The notes beneath the pieces were generated by a model, which worked only from the letters and a program-made list of their open reading frames with translations, was not told where the DNA came from and did no database searches. Positions 32,946 to 41,310 of a DNA stretch of 64,000 nt are shown piece after piece (within the stretch, counting starts at the first letter, position 1; each line of letters opens with the position of its first letter). A program made the translations under genes and the position numbers. This DNA is from Gordonia sp. UBA5067 (lineage in GTDB: Bacteria > Actinomycetota > Actinomycetes > Mycobacteriales > Mycobacteriaceae), in assembly GCF_002414845.1 (NCBI RefSeq), contig NZ_DIAX01000073.1, positions 1 to 64,000 of the forward strand. Reading direction: 5' to 3'.

Positions 32946-34526
32946 ATGGCTGACACTGTGACGCAACTCCTTTCCGAGCGAACTGACGATGAGGGCCTGG
33001 CCATCGTTCACGACACCGGCAGGTGGAGCTGGTCGGAATATCTCGCCGACGCGCGCGCCATGGCGGCCGCGGTCCTGGCCGCTGCCGATTCGTCGCGGCC
33101 CATGCACATCGGCGTGCTGCTGGGGAACAGCCCGACGATGCTCATCGCCATCGCGGCGGGTGCGCTCGGCGGCTACGTCACCGCCGGTATCAACAACACC
33201 AGACGGGGTGAGGGACTCGCCACCGACATCCGTCGCGCCGATTGCCAGATCCTGCTGACCGACGCCGAACACCACAGCCTCCTCGACGGCCTCGACCTCG
33301 GTGACTGCCAGGTCTTCGACACCTCGACTGACGAGTGGGCCGCGCGCGTCGCCGCCGCCCCCGAACTGGTGCCCTACTCGACGCCCGGTCCGGGTGATCC
33401 CTTCATGCTGATCTTCACCTCGGGCACGAGTGGCGATCCCAAACCGGTGCAGCTGGCCCACATGCTCATCCCGTTCGCCGGGCCGCCGCTGATTGAGAAG
33501 TTCGGGCTGTCCGCCGTCGACGTTTGCTACCTCTCGATGCCGCTGTTCCACTCTGCCGCGCTCCTCGGGGGGTACTGTGTGGCGGCGACCAGCGGCGCGA
33601 CGATGGTGCCGGCGAAATTCTCGGCGTCGACCTTCCTCGCCGACATCCGCCGATTCGGTGCGACCTACATGAACTACGTCGGCAAGCCGCTGGCCTACAT
33701 CCTGGCCACCCCCGAGCAGCCCGACGACTCCGACAATCCGTTGCGCGCCGCATTCGGCAACGAGGCCAGCGACCGCGACATCGACGACTTCGCCCGGCGG
33801 TTCGGCACCATGGTGTGGGACGGGTACGGGTCCAGCGAGCTCGCCATCATCATCACCCGCGAGCCCGGCACGCCGCCCGGATCCATCGGCAAGGGCTTTC
33901 CCGGCGTGGCAATCCACAACCCGGCCACCCTCGCCGAGTGTGCGGTCGCCGAGTTCGATGAGACCGGCGCGCTGGGTAACGCCGCCGAGGCAATCGGCGA
34001 GCTCGTCAACACCTCTGGCGCCGGTATGTTCACCGGTTACTACAACGATGCGTCGACGACTGCCGAGCGCATGCGCGAGGGCATGTATTGGTCCGGCGAC
34101 CTGGGCTACCGCGATGCAGACGGATGGATCTACCTCGCTGGGCGCACCGGCGACTGGCTCCGCGTCGACGGTGAGAACATGACCGCCGGCCCGATTGAGC
34201 GGATCCTGCAGCGCATGCCGGAGATCGGGCAGGCTGCGGTGTACGGGGTCCCCGACGATTCGGTGGGCGATGCGGTGATGGTGGCGATCGTGCCCAGCGG
34301 CATCGGTGATCTCACCCCGGCGGCGCTCGCGGCCTTCCTTGCCGACCAGGCCGACCTGTCGTCGAAGGGATGGCCGCGATACGTGCGGGTCAGCTCGGCG
34401 CTGCCGACGACGGCGACCAACAAGATCATCAAGCGGGAACTGAAGCAGGAGGGTGCGACCGCCCGCACCGACGAGCAGCTGTGGATGCGCGAGCCGCGCG
34501 GGAAGAATTACCGCGTTTCAATCTGA
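32946..34526 (+). CDS. fadD17: FadD17-like fatty/steroid acyl-CoA ligase
   Basis: A 526-residue ANL-superfamily adenylate-forming ligase. Motifs include the P-loop IFTSGTSGDPKPVQ, the YGSSE-like adenine site (WDGYGSSELAIII), SGDLGYRDADGW and the hinge GRTGDWLRVDGEN. The late lysine is in TNKIIKRELKQEG. Long stretches resemble Rv3506 FadD17 from memory (for example MNYVGKPLAYILATPEQPDD), a KstR-regulated enzyme linked to steroid side-chain activation. It lies under a KstR-type operator and converges on an ABC transporter with the same operator. It interrupts the mycolate/arabinogalactan synteny. The exact substrate is inference. Confidence 0.85.
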   Translation: MADTVTQLLSERTDDEGLAIVHDTGRWSWSEYLADARAMAAAVLAAADSSRPMHIGVLLGNSPTMLIAIAAGALGGYVTAGINNTRRGEGLATDIRRADCQILLTDAEHHSLLDGLDLGDCQVFDTSTDEWAARVAAAPELVPYSTPGPGDPFMLIFTSGTSGDPKPVQLAHMLIPFAGPPLIEKFGLSAVDVCYLSMPLFHSAALLGGYCVAATSGATMVPAKFSASTFLADIRRFGATYMNYVGKPLAYILATPEQPDDSDNPLRAAFGNEASDRDIDDFARRFGTMVWDGYGSSELAIIITREPGTPPGSIGKGFPGVAIHNPATLAECAVAEFDETGALGNAAEAIGELVNTSGAGMFTGYYNDASTTAERMREGMYWSGDLGYRDADGWIYLAGRTGDWLRVDGENMTAGPIERILQRMPEIGQAAVYGVPDDSVGDAVMVAIVPSGIGDLTPAALAAFLADQADLSSKGWPRYVRVSSALPTTATNKIIKRELKQEGATARTDEQLWMREPRGKNYRVSI

Positions 34527-34536
34527 CGCGGGTCGG

Positions 34537-35250
34537 TCAGGAACCCAGATAGGCGGACTCCAGCCGTGGCAGGTCGGCGGCCAACACGCCGGCCGCCTCG
34601 GTCAGGGCCACCTCACCGTGGGCCAGGACGACCGCCTGATCGGCGACCGCCAGAGCAAGTCGGACGTGCTGCTCAACGAGTATGACGGCGGTGCCGTCCT
34701 GTTCGGCCACGGTGCGCAGCACCGGGAGGATCGACTCGACGATGATCGGCGCGAGCCCCATGCTGAGTTCGTCGATCAATAGCACTCGCGGTCGCTGCAG
34801 GAGTGCGCGCGCAATGGCGAGCATCTGCTGTTCGCCGCCGGAGAGATCCCCGGCGGCGACATCGAGGCGCCTGGTCAGCGCCGGAAAGTAGCCCAGTGCC
34901 TGCTGGATCGCCGGGGCGGCGGCGGATTTGCGGCGGGGGGCGGCCAGTTTCAGATGCTGGGCGGTGGTGAGGTTCCGGAAGAGGGCCCGATCGTCGGGCA
35001 CGAGGACGACTCCGGCACGCACGGCCGCGCGCGGGTTCCCAGAACTCGTCGCCGAATCGTCGACGAACACCTCGCCGCCCAGGCGCGGAAGCAGGCCCGC
35101 GAGGGTCATCAACAGCGTTGTCTTGCCGGCCCCGTTGGGGCCGAGCAGGGCGATGATCTCGCCGCGCTGGACCGTCAGGTCGATGCCGCGGACACAGGGA
35201 CTCTTCTTCGCGTACCCGGCATCGACCCCTACGCAGCGCAGCGCACTCAT
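34537..35250 (-). CDS. livF: ABC transporter ATP-binding protein, LivF type
   Basis: A 237-residue ATPase of the branched-chain (HAAT) importer family. Walker A is GPNGAGKTT, the signature is LSGGEQQM, Walker B is VLLIDE followed by LSMGLAP, and the H-loop is in LVEQHVR. The ATG overlaps the stop of the LivHMG fusion gene (ATGA), and GAGGAGG lies upstream, so the ATPase pair is made stoichiometrically. It is the last gene of the livK-livHMG-livF unit and converges on the fadD17-like gene with 10 nt between stops. Confidence 0.93.
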   Translation of the reverse strand: MSALRCVGVDAGYAKKSPCVRGIDLTVQRGEIIALLGPNGAGKTTLLMTLAGLLPRLGGEVFVDDSATSSGNPRAAVRAGVVLVPDDRALFRNLTTAQHLKLAAPRRKSAAAPAIQQALGYFPALTRRLDVAAGDLSGGEQQMLAIARALLQRPRVLLIDELSMGLAPIIVESILPVLRTVAEQDGTAVILVEQHVRLALAVADQAVVLAHGEVALTEAAGVLAADLPRLESAYLGS

Positions 35251-38057
35251 GCCTGGACCTCCTCGTTCGCGGTACCGGTGGTGCCCGGACCGTCGTCGCC
35301 CGCTGAGCCGAGGTACGCCCGGATTACGCTGGGGTCGGTGCGGATGAGTTCCGGTGGGCCGCTCGCGACGACTTCGCCGAGGTCGAGAACGACCACCTTG
35401 TCGCAGACGCGCAGGACAAGGTCCATGTCGTGGTCGATGAGCAGCATCGTGACGCCGCGCGACGCGGCCGAGCGCAGACGTTCGCCGAGCCACCGGCTCT
35501 CGGTGGAGTCGAGGCCGGCGGCCGGCTCGTCGAGCAGTGCCACCGTGGGCCGACCGGCGAGTACGCGGGCCACCGACACCAACTGCCGCTGTCCCTGCGA
35601 CAGGTCGGCGACGATCGAGTCGGCGAGCTCGGCGATTTCCAGCAGACCCAGGGCCTGGGCCACGGTCCCGGTCACGTCGTGCTCGGCGCGCGCGACGCCG
35701 ACGCTCACGTTTTCCGCGACGGTTAGTTCGTCGTAGAGTTCCACGTCCTGGAAACTGCGCCCCAGGCCGGCGCGCGCGCGGCGATGGGGCGACATGCCGG
35801 TGAGGCTGCGGCCGCCGAGGACGATGGCGCCGGTGGCGGGGACGAAGCCACTGATCGCGTCGACCAGAGTGGTCTTCCCCGCCCCGTTGGGTCCGATCAG
35901 GCCGACGATCTCGCCCGGCCGCAGGTCCAGGTCGACACTGTTCACCGCGGTGACCGTGCCGTAGGTGACGGTCACGTCGTTGATGGCGAGGACGGGGGCA
36001 CGGTGGGGGTCGCTGGTGGGATCGGAGCCGGCGCGTTCGACGTCGCCGAGCAGGGCCGTGGCGGCGCCGATGCTGTCGGCGGCGGTGCGGCCGGACTTTC
36101 CCTTCAGCCCCGACGGCAGGGGGATCCGGTGCAAGTACCCGCTGATACCGTCGGGACTGGTAACCACGGTCAGCACCAGCAGCACACCGGTGGCGAGCAT
36201 GTAGAAGTCGCCGAAGTGAAGGTACTTGTCAAGGACGAAGGCCAGCAGCGCCCCCGGGGCGAGGAGACCGCCGAGCATGGCCCCCGAGATCGACGTCACG
36301 CCGGCGATGTAGAAGGCCGCGAAGAGGCCGATGCCGGCCAGTACTGCGTAGCTCGAGGCCGCGGCCAGCGTCTGCTGGTAGGCGAGCAGCACACCGCCGA
36401 GGCCGGCGATGAATGATGCGATGGCAAACGCGATCAGCTTGGTGGCGCCGACGTTGACGCCCGCGGCGGCGGCCGACCGCTCGTTCGCGCGGACGGCGAG
36501 CATGGCGGCGCCGAGACGGCTGCGTCGCAGGACGGCGACCCCCAGCGCGCAGCTGGTCAGGACGACCAGGCACAACACGCCGAAGGAGATGCGGTAGCCG
36601 TCCCCGGAGCCGACGGCCATGTTGATGCCGAAGAGTGTCGGGTCGGGGATACGCAGTGCGGCGCCGGTCGGATCGTCGAGGTTCTTCAGCTGTTCGCTCT
36701 GGCCGTTCAGGTCGGGGTTCTGGAACCACGCCTGTTCTAGAAACACTGCGAGGGCCAGGGTGGCCACCATGAGCGGCAGGCCGCGGACCCGCAACGACGG
36801 GAGGCCGACGACGATGCCGATGACCATCGCGAACCCCGCGGCGAGTAGCGGGGAGATCGGGAAGGGCAGGCCCCAGTCGGCGGTGATCCGGGCCAGGGTG
36901 AAGGCGCCCGCGCCGGCCAGCGTCAGCTGGGCCAGCGAAACCTGTCCCGCATACCCGGTGATCACGACCTGCGAGAGGGCGATGATGGCAAAGATCAGGC
37001 TCATGATGACGGCCAAGCGCATGCTGCCCGAGGTGAGGTAGAGCGCGGCGATCACGACGACAACGCCGATGACCGTCGGAATGATCAGGCCCGCTGGCCG
37101 CGGGGTGCGGCCGAGGTCCTGGCGGATCAGGGCTCCCCGGCCCGGCAGGGCCTGACCCCGGATCAGGAGGAAGCCGAGGATCAGCACCAACGGCACCGCT
37201 TCACCGAGACCGTAGCGCGGCAGCCAGGCGAAGACGTCCTGGAGCTTGGTCACCTCGCTCATCAGCATGCCGATCGCCAGCCCGGCGCCGACGGTGACGC
37301 CGATGCCGGTGAAGTTGCCGACGAGCGCGGCGGCGAGTGCGGGCACCAGGAACAGGCTGTAGGCAAATGGGCTCAGCGTGGTGATCGGGGCGATGAGGAT
37401 GCCGGCCAGGCCGGCCGTTGCCGATGACAGTGCCCAGTTCGCTACGGCGATCCGGTTGGGGGACAACCCGGTGACCAGCGCGCCCTTCTCAGATTCGGCC
37501 GCTGCTTCGGTCGCGATACCGAATCGGGTGTAGCGCAGTACGAGGGCCGCGCAGACCGCCAGGCCGATCACGACGGCCGCCAGCCAGAAGTGGTCGGTCG
37601 TCACCCGCTGGCCGCCGATCGTCAGGCTGCCCTGCGGGAAGATGTACCTGACTGCGGGGGAGTCGTCTTTGACCCGCAGGCTGATGAGCGCCTGCAGCAC
37701 GAGCATGACCCCGATCGCGGCGACGGCTTTGGCCAGCGCGGGTGCGGTCCGCATCGGCCGAAAGACAACCAGATAGAGTCCGACGCCCAGCAGGGTGGCG
37801 ATTACCACAGAAATCGCCATCGCCGGCACGATGCTCAGGTTGGCGCCCAGGTCGATCTTCGCGTCGAAACCGGGGATCGGATTGAGCAGCTTTCCCTGGC
37901 GCAGGTAGGCGTAGGTGTAGGCGGTGTATAGCGCGATCGCGCCGGTGGCGAAGTTGACCACGCCGGAACTTTTGAAGGTCATCACCAGCGCAAGGCCCAG
38001 TGCCGCGTAGACGGCGCCGTTGCCGATGCCCATGGCGAGGTAGGCGAAGTGGTCCAT
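35247..38057 (-). CDS. Fused LivH-LivM-LivG ABC importer protein
   Basis: A 936-residue protein that joins three normally separate importer subunits. Residues ~1-290 are a LivH-type permease (MGIGNGAVYAALGLALVMTF). Residues ~305-650 are a LivM-type permease (VVITGYAGQVSLAQLTLAGA). Residues ~680-936 are a LivG-type ATPase with Walker A GPNGAGKTT near 725, signature LSQGQRQL and Walker B VALLDEPAAGLD. Single permease-ATPase fusions are known; a three-part fusion is uncommon. AGGCAGGA precedes the ATG. With LivK and LivF it would form a complete importer, and the KstR-type operator upstream suggests a sterol-related cargo. Confidence 0.93.
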   Translation of the reverse strand: MDHFAYLAMGIGNGAVYAALGLALVMTFKSSGVVNFATGAIALYTAYTYAYLRQGKLLNPIPGFDAKIDLGANLSIVPAMAISVVIATLLGVGLYLVVFRPMRTAPALAKAVAAIGVMLVLQALISLRVKDDSPAVRYIFPQGSLTIGGQRVTTDHFWLAAVVIGLAVCAALVLRYTRFGIATEAAAESEKGALVTGLSPNRIAVANWALSSATAGLAGILIAPITTLSPFAYSLFLVPALAAALVGNFTGIGVTVGAGLAIGMLMSEVTKLQDVFAWLPRYGLGEAVPLVLILGFLLIRGQALPGRGALIRQDLGRTPRPAGLIIPTVIGVVVVIAALYLTSGSMRLAVIMSLIFAIIALSQVVITGYAGQVSLAQLTLAGAGAFTLARITADWGLPFPISPLLAAGFAMVIGIVVGLPSLRVRGLPLMVATLALAVFLEQAWFQNPDLNGQSEQLKNLDDPTGAALRIPDPTLFGINMAVGSGDGYRISFGVLCLVVLTSCALGVAVLRRSRLGAAMLAVRANERSAAAAGVNVGATKLIAFAIASFIAGLGGVLLAYQQTLAAASSYAVLAGIGLFAAFYIAGVTSISGAMLGGLLAPGALLAFVLDKYLHFGDFYMLATGVLLVLTVVTSPDGISGYLHRIPLPSGLKGKSGRTAADSIGAATALLGDVERAGSDPTSDPHRAPVLAINDVTVTYGTVTAVNSVDLDLRPGEIVGLIGPNGAGKTTLVDAISGFVPATGAIVLGGRSLTGMSPHRRARAGLGRSFQDVELYDELTVAENVSVGVARAEHDVTGTVAQALGLLEIAELADSIVADLSQGQRQLVSVARVLAGRPTVALLDEPAAGLDSTESRWLGERLRSAASRGVTMLLIDHDMDLVLRVCDKVVVLDLGEVVASGPPELIRTDPSVIRAYLGSAGDDGPGTTGTANEEVQA

Positions 38058-38109
38058 GGTCCTGCCTGTCGGGGGAGAATGCGCTGCGGGTGGGATCGAA
38101 CTGGTGGGG

Positions 38110-38152
38110 AACGGTGTTCGGGGGCCGCCAGCGGCGACCCCCGAACACCGTT
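38110..38152. terminator. 15-bp hairpin between livK and livHMG
   Basis: A perfect inverted repeat 38110-38124 / 38138-38152; the 13-nt loop can itself pair (CCGCC...GGCG). It lies between the binding-protein gene and the permease gene on the minus strand and has no U-tract. It may therefore attenuate transcription or protect the livK mRNA end rather than fully terminate. Confidence 0.55.
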
Positions 38153-38162
38153 ATCGCTACTT

Positions 38163-39395
38163 CTAGTTGACGACGGTGCTGTTGCTCAGCTTTCCGTCGG
38201 CGCCGACCTCGCTGACCAGAATCGACTTGCTGCACAGGTTGGGCGCCTTGGGGAACGCCTTGCCGTTGCAGGTGAAGGTCAGGCCGGGAGCAGCCGGGAC
38301 CGGCACGTTCTGCGCGGCGCGCAGGGCGTCGGTGTACTGCTTGGCGGTGATCGGGCCGGCCGGCAGGCTCTTGCCCACCTCGCCGATCGAGCTGATCACT
38401 TGGTAGCCGAGGTAAGCCAGACCGTTCGGGTCGACATCAGGGGAATACTTCGCGAGCACCGAGCGGTACCGGACGACGGTCGGGTCATCGCCGGTCGTGA
38501 TGACAGTCGTGAACGACTTGGCACCCTCGACGGCGTCGGTGCCGACGTTGTCGGTAACCGTCTTGTCCAGGCAGCTCGCGATCAGATACTTCTTCACCTG
38601 AGGCGCCGCGGTTTTGAGTGCCTTCAGGCTCGAGACGCACTGACGCGAGTCGCCGAGGACGGTGACGGCGTCCGGCTTATCGGCCAGGCCCGCGCTGATC
38701 TGCGGTGTTGGGTCGGCGACATTGGACGGGATGGTCACGACTTTGACGTCGATGCCGGCCGGCTTGAAGAAGGCCTGTGCCATCTGGCCCACCGACGCCG
38801 CGGCATCGCCCGAGTCGCCGATCAGGATGGTGAACTTCTTCACGCCCTCCTTGGCGGCGGTCTGGGCCTGGCCGTTGAGAACGGCCACCGTACCGCCGGA
38901 GAGCATGTAACCACCGGGGGCGCCCATCTCGACGGCCGATACCGGTGCCTGGGAGACGTACGGGATGCCCGCGCGCGCGACGATGGGCAGCATGACCGCG
39001 CCTTGCGAGGTCATCGGCACGGCGACGACGGCAACCTTTTTCTCGACCATTTCATTGGCGCACTTGGTCGCCGATGCGGGATCCTCGTGTTGGTTGCAGA
39101 CGATCAGGTCGACCCGGTGACCGTTGATGCCGCCGGCATTGTCGTTGAGATACTTGGCCGCGGCCTCGCCGCCCTTGGTGAGCTGTGGGATCGAGACCAC
39201 GCCGCCGCCGGATCCGATGAGACCGATCTTGATTGCTTCGCCGGCCGCGGCCGAGGTGGGCAGGTCGGTGGTCGGCCCGCCGGCCTTGTCCTTGTCGTTC
39301 GAGCACGCGGTGAGCGTGCTCAGCACGAGTGCGCCGGCGGCCCCGGCAATCGCCGCCGTGCGGACGATCCGCCGGGTGTTTCTCGGAGTTTTCAA
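38163..39395 (-). CDS. Branched-chain-type ABC substrate-binding lipoprotein (LivK-like)
   Basis: A 410-residue periplasmic-binding-protein-fold lipoprotein. The lipobox is in LSTLTACSNDKD, and the mature protein starts the fold at IKIGLIGSGGGV. Family phrases include GGEAAAKYLNDNAGGINGHR and NGLAYLGYQVI. The start is a TTG with GAAGGGAAC 8 nt upstream. Its promoter (TATAGT, 39433-39438 minus strand) overlaps a KstR-type operator. Homologues bind amino acids, amides, aromatic acids or short acyl compounds. The regulatory site suggests a steroid or steroid-derived acid here, which is inference. Confidence 0.9.
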   Translation of the reverse strand: MKTPRNTRRIVRTAAIAGAAGALVLSTLTACSNDKDKAGGPTTDLPTSAAAGEAIKIGLIGSGGGVVSIPQLTKGGEAAAKYLNDNAGGINGHRVDLIVCNQHEDPASATKCANEMVEKKVAVVAVPMTSQGAVMLPIVARAGIPYVSQAPVSAVEMGAPGGYMLSGGTVAVLNGQAQTAAKEGVKKFTILIGDSGDAAASVGQMAQAFFKPAGIDVKVVTIPSNVADPTPQISAGLADKPDAVTVLGDSRQCVSSLKALKTAAPQVKKYLIASCLDKTVTDNVGTDAVEGAKSFTTVITTGDDPTVVRYRSVLAKYSPDVDPNGLAYLGYQVISSIGEVGKSLPAGPITAKQYTDALRAAQNVPVPAAPGLTFTCNGKAFPKAPNLCSKSILVSEVGADGKLSNSTVVN

Positions 39396-39432
39396 CGGTC
39401 AGTTCCCTTCAGTCGTGGAGCACTTGCGGCGA

Positions 39433-39438
39433 ACTATA
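39433..39438 (-). promoter_or_regulatory. -10 hexamer (TATAGT) of the livK-livHMG-livF unit
   Basis: On the minus strand TATAGT lies inside the KstR-type operator and 37 nt before the TTG start at 39395, predicting a ~30-nt leader that holds the GAAGGGAAC ribosome site. Confidence 0.55.
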
Positions 39439-39448
39439 ACGTGTTCTA
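39435..39448. promoter_or_regulatory. KstR-type operator upstream of ABC transporter
   Basis: TATAACGTGTTCTA matches TNNAACNNGTTNNA at every fixed base. It overlaps the -10 element of the minus-strand transporter unit and lies 19 nt upstream of a small plus-strand reading frame, so it could control both directions. Confidence 0.75.
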
Positions 39449-39466
39449 GATCACAGAAGGAGAAGA

Positions 39467-39577
39467 ATGCCAAAACGGACGAATCGCGCGGGTCCGTCGG
39501 CACTCTTGTTGCTGATCTTCTCCGGTCCGGGGCTCGGTGGGAAGTGCCTGTCTGGTGGATGTCTGGTGACCGTCTGA
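39467..39577 (+). CDS. Candidate 36-residue peptide divergent from livK
   Basis: A short frame starting ATG at 39467 with a strong ribosome site (AAGGAG at 39457-39462). It encodes a basic N-terminus (MPKRTNR), a hydrophobic segment (SALLLLIFSG), then GKCLSGGCLVTV with two cysteines. It sits directly downstream of the KstR-type operator. There is no family match and it may be chance, but the ribosome site is better than that of many real genes here. Confidence 0.3.
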   Translation: MPKRTNRAGPSALLLLIFSGPGLGGKCLSGGCLVTV

Positions 39578-39707
39578 GATATCGCCAAGAATTTCACCCA
39601 CAACGCCGCTTAGGGGCTCAGGCTGCGCGGTTTGCCGTCGTCGCACGGGTAGCCTGGGCGGTTGAGCGCGCGGGGGAAGCCGGGCCGGCCGAGGAAAGTG
39701 GGAAACG

Positions 39708-40232
39708 GTGAAGGTGTTGCAGCGAATCACTCTCGCCGCGGGAGCGGCCGGGTTGATCGTGGCCCTGTGCACGGGATGTGGCGGTGACGACTCGACGGCG
39801 AGCGCTCCGATCACCGCGACACCGGTGACTACCACTCAGTTCGAGTCGCCCACCTCGATAGCGGCGCCGTCGGGCACCGACACCTCTCGGCCGGGTATGC
39901 CGGCGACCGCGCCCAACCCCTCGACCACGCAGCCGAAGGACTTTCCCGGATCGACGACGAAGGCGGGCGCACCCAGCGCGCCGGTCAACGCGAAGGCCCA
40001 GCGCTACCTTGCCGCGCTCAAACGCCAGAAGGTCACGATCATGGGTGACACCGACAACACCATCGCTTTGACGATGGCCCAATTCGTCTGCGATCAGCGC
40101 GGGAAGAACGGCGACCCGACGTCGATGAAGGCGTTCGTCGTCGCGGCGGTCGGTCCCGGCGAAAAGACCGTCGAGGCGGCGAACACCAAGGCGGACAAGG
40201 TTATTCGCGCTGCCCAAGAAAACTACTGCTAG
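39708..40232 (+). CDS. DUF732-domain lipoprotein
   Basis: A 174-residue lipoprotein. The lipobox is in LIVALCTGCGG, and a Thr/Ser/Pro-rich linker of about 60 residues follows. The C-terminal DUF732-type domain (about 95-174) contains RYLAALKRQ and FVCDQR and ends in NYC, so its two cysteines could pair. DUF732 proteins are common, uncharacterised exported proteins of mycobacteria and relatives. GAGGAAAG precedes the GTG. TAGCCT at 39650-39655 is a plausible -10. The cutinase gene starts 3 nt after its stop, so the two are likely cotranscribed. Confidence 0.82.
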   Translation: MKVLQRITLAAGAAGLIVALCTGCGGDDSTASAPITATPVTTTQFESPTSIAAPSGTDTSRPGMPATAPNPSTTQPKDFPGSTTKAGAPSAPVNAKAQRYLAALKRQKVTIMGDTDNTIALTMAQFVCDQRGKNGDPTSMKAFVVAAVGPGEKTVEAANTKADKVIRAAQENYC

Positions 40233-40235
40233 CCG

Positions 40236-41213
40236 ATGAGCCGCACCAAGACGGCTCCCGGCACCCGGCGGAGCCGGACCCGCCGTTGGCTCGTCGTCGC
40301 CCTCGTCCTCATCGCGGTGATCGGCCTGCTGCTGTGGATCCTGCGTGCGTGCGCGCCCAAGCCGCCGCCGCCGACCCCGCCGCCGACCCCGCCGCCCACG
40401 AAGGCCCAATCCGCCGACTGCCCCGACGTCGAGGTCGTGGTGATCCCCGGGACCTGGGAGTCATCGGCGCGGGATGACCCGTTCCACCCGCACGCCAACC
40501 CGAAGTCGTTGATGTTGCGGGTGTCGTCGGCGCTCGCGCAGAAGTTTCCGGCCAATCGGGCCCGGGTCTACACCATTCCGTACACCGCGCAGTTCCGTAA
40601 CCCCACCAATCTCGGTGATCGGCAGGCCGACTACGACGTGTCGCGACGGCAGGGCTATCTGCGCACCGCCGGGCACATCACGGAGGTGAACAAGCGGTGC
40701 CCCATCACGACGTTCGTCATCCTCGGCTTCTCCCAGGGGGCGGTCATCGGCGGGGACGCCGCCAGCAATATCGGCAACGGCCGCGGGATCCTGAATCCCG
40801 AAGACGAGGGTCTGGTCATCGGGGTGGGGCTCATCGCCGATGGACGCCGGGTCGCCGACCAGCAGAACGATATCGGGCCCAACCCGCCCGGCGTCGGCGC
40901 TGAGGTGGCGCTCGGCGGATTCCGGAACCTGGTGCCGGGAATCACCATGAACGGCCCGCGCGAGGGCGGATTCGGCACCCTGCGCGACCGGGTCTCGGGC
41001 ATTTGTGCACCCGGGGACCTGATCTGCGATTCGCCGACCGTCCGCAACCCGTTGCGGGCGGTGGGACAACTGGTCAGCGCCGCCAGCAACCCGGTCCACG
41101 CGCTCTATGCGACTCCGAAGTATTGGGAGTACAACGGGGCGACCGCCACGCAGTGGATGTACGCGTGGGCGGTGGGCGTGATCGACGGAGCGCCGCACCC
41201 GAAGCACTTCTGA
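40236..41213 (+). CDS. Culp6-type cutinase/phospholipase (Rv3802c-like)
   Basis: A 325-residue cutinase-fold serine esterase anchored by an N-terminal helix (LVVALVLIAVIGLLLWIL) and a Pro-rich linker (PPPPTPPPTPPPT). The nucleophile elbow is GFSQGAV, the acid lies in CAPGDLICDSPT and the histidine in NPVHALYATP. In M. tuberculosis the orthologue Rv3802c is an essential envelope phospholipase/thioesterase adjacent to fadD32. Here an extra oxidoreductase gene separates the two. It acts in the periplasm on envelope lipids. Confidence 0.93.
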   Translation: MSRTKTAPGTRRSRTRRWLVVALVLIAVIGLLLWILRACAPKPPPPTPPPTPPPTKAQSADCPDVEVVVIPGTWESSARDDPFHPHANPKSLMLRVSSALAQKFPANRARVYTIPYTAQFRNPTNLGDRQADYDVSRRQGYLRTAGHITEVNKRCPITTFVILGFSQGAVIGGDAASNIGNGRGILNPEDEGLVIGVGLIADGRRVADQQNDIGPNPPGVGAEVALGGFRNLVPGITMNGPREGGFGTLRDRVSGICAPGDLICDSPTVRNPLRAVGQLVSAASNPVHALYATPKYWEYNGATATQWMYAWAVGVIDGAPHPKHF

Positions 41214-41310
41214 TCGACCCCTGGTCCTCGATCCAGCATTTGGTCGGTTCCGCGCGCACCGCGTACCGTATCGTCGGTTGAGTTTTGATCGCCGATCGCA
41301 GGAGTGGTGC

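Noticed and set aside
32843..39707. Recent horizontal island carried by an insertion sequence
   Set aside because: No transposase, terminal inverted repeat, tRNA or direct-repeat scar was found at either edge, and codon use looks like the surroundings.
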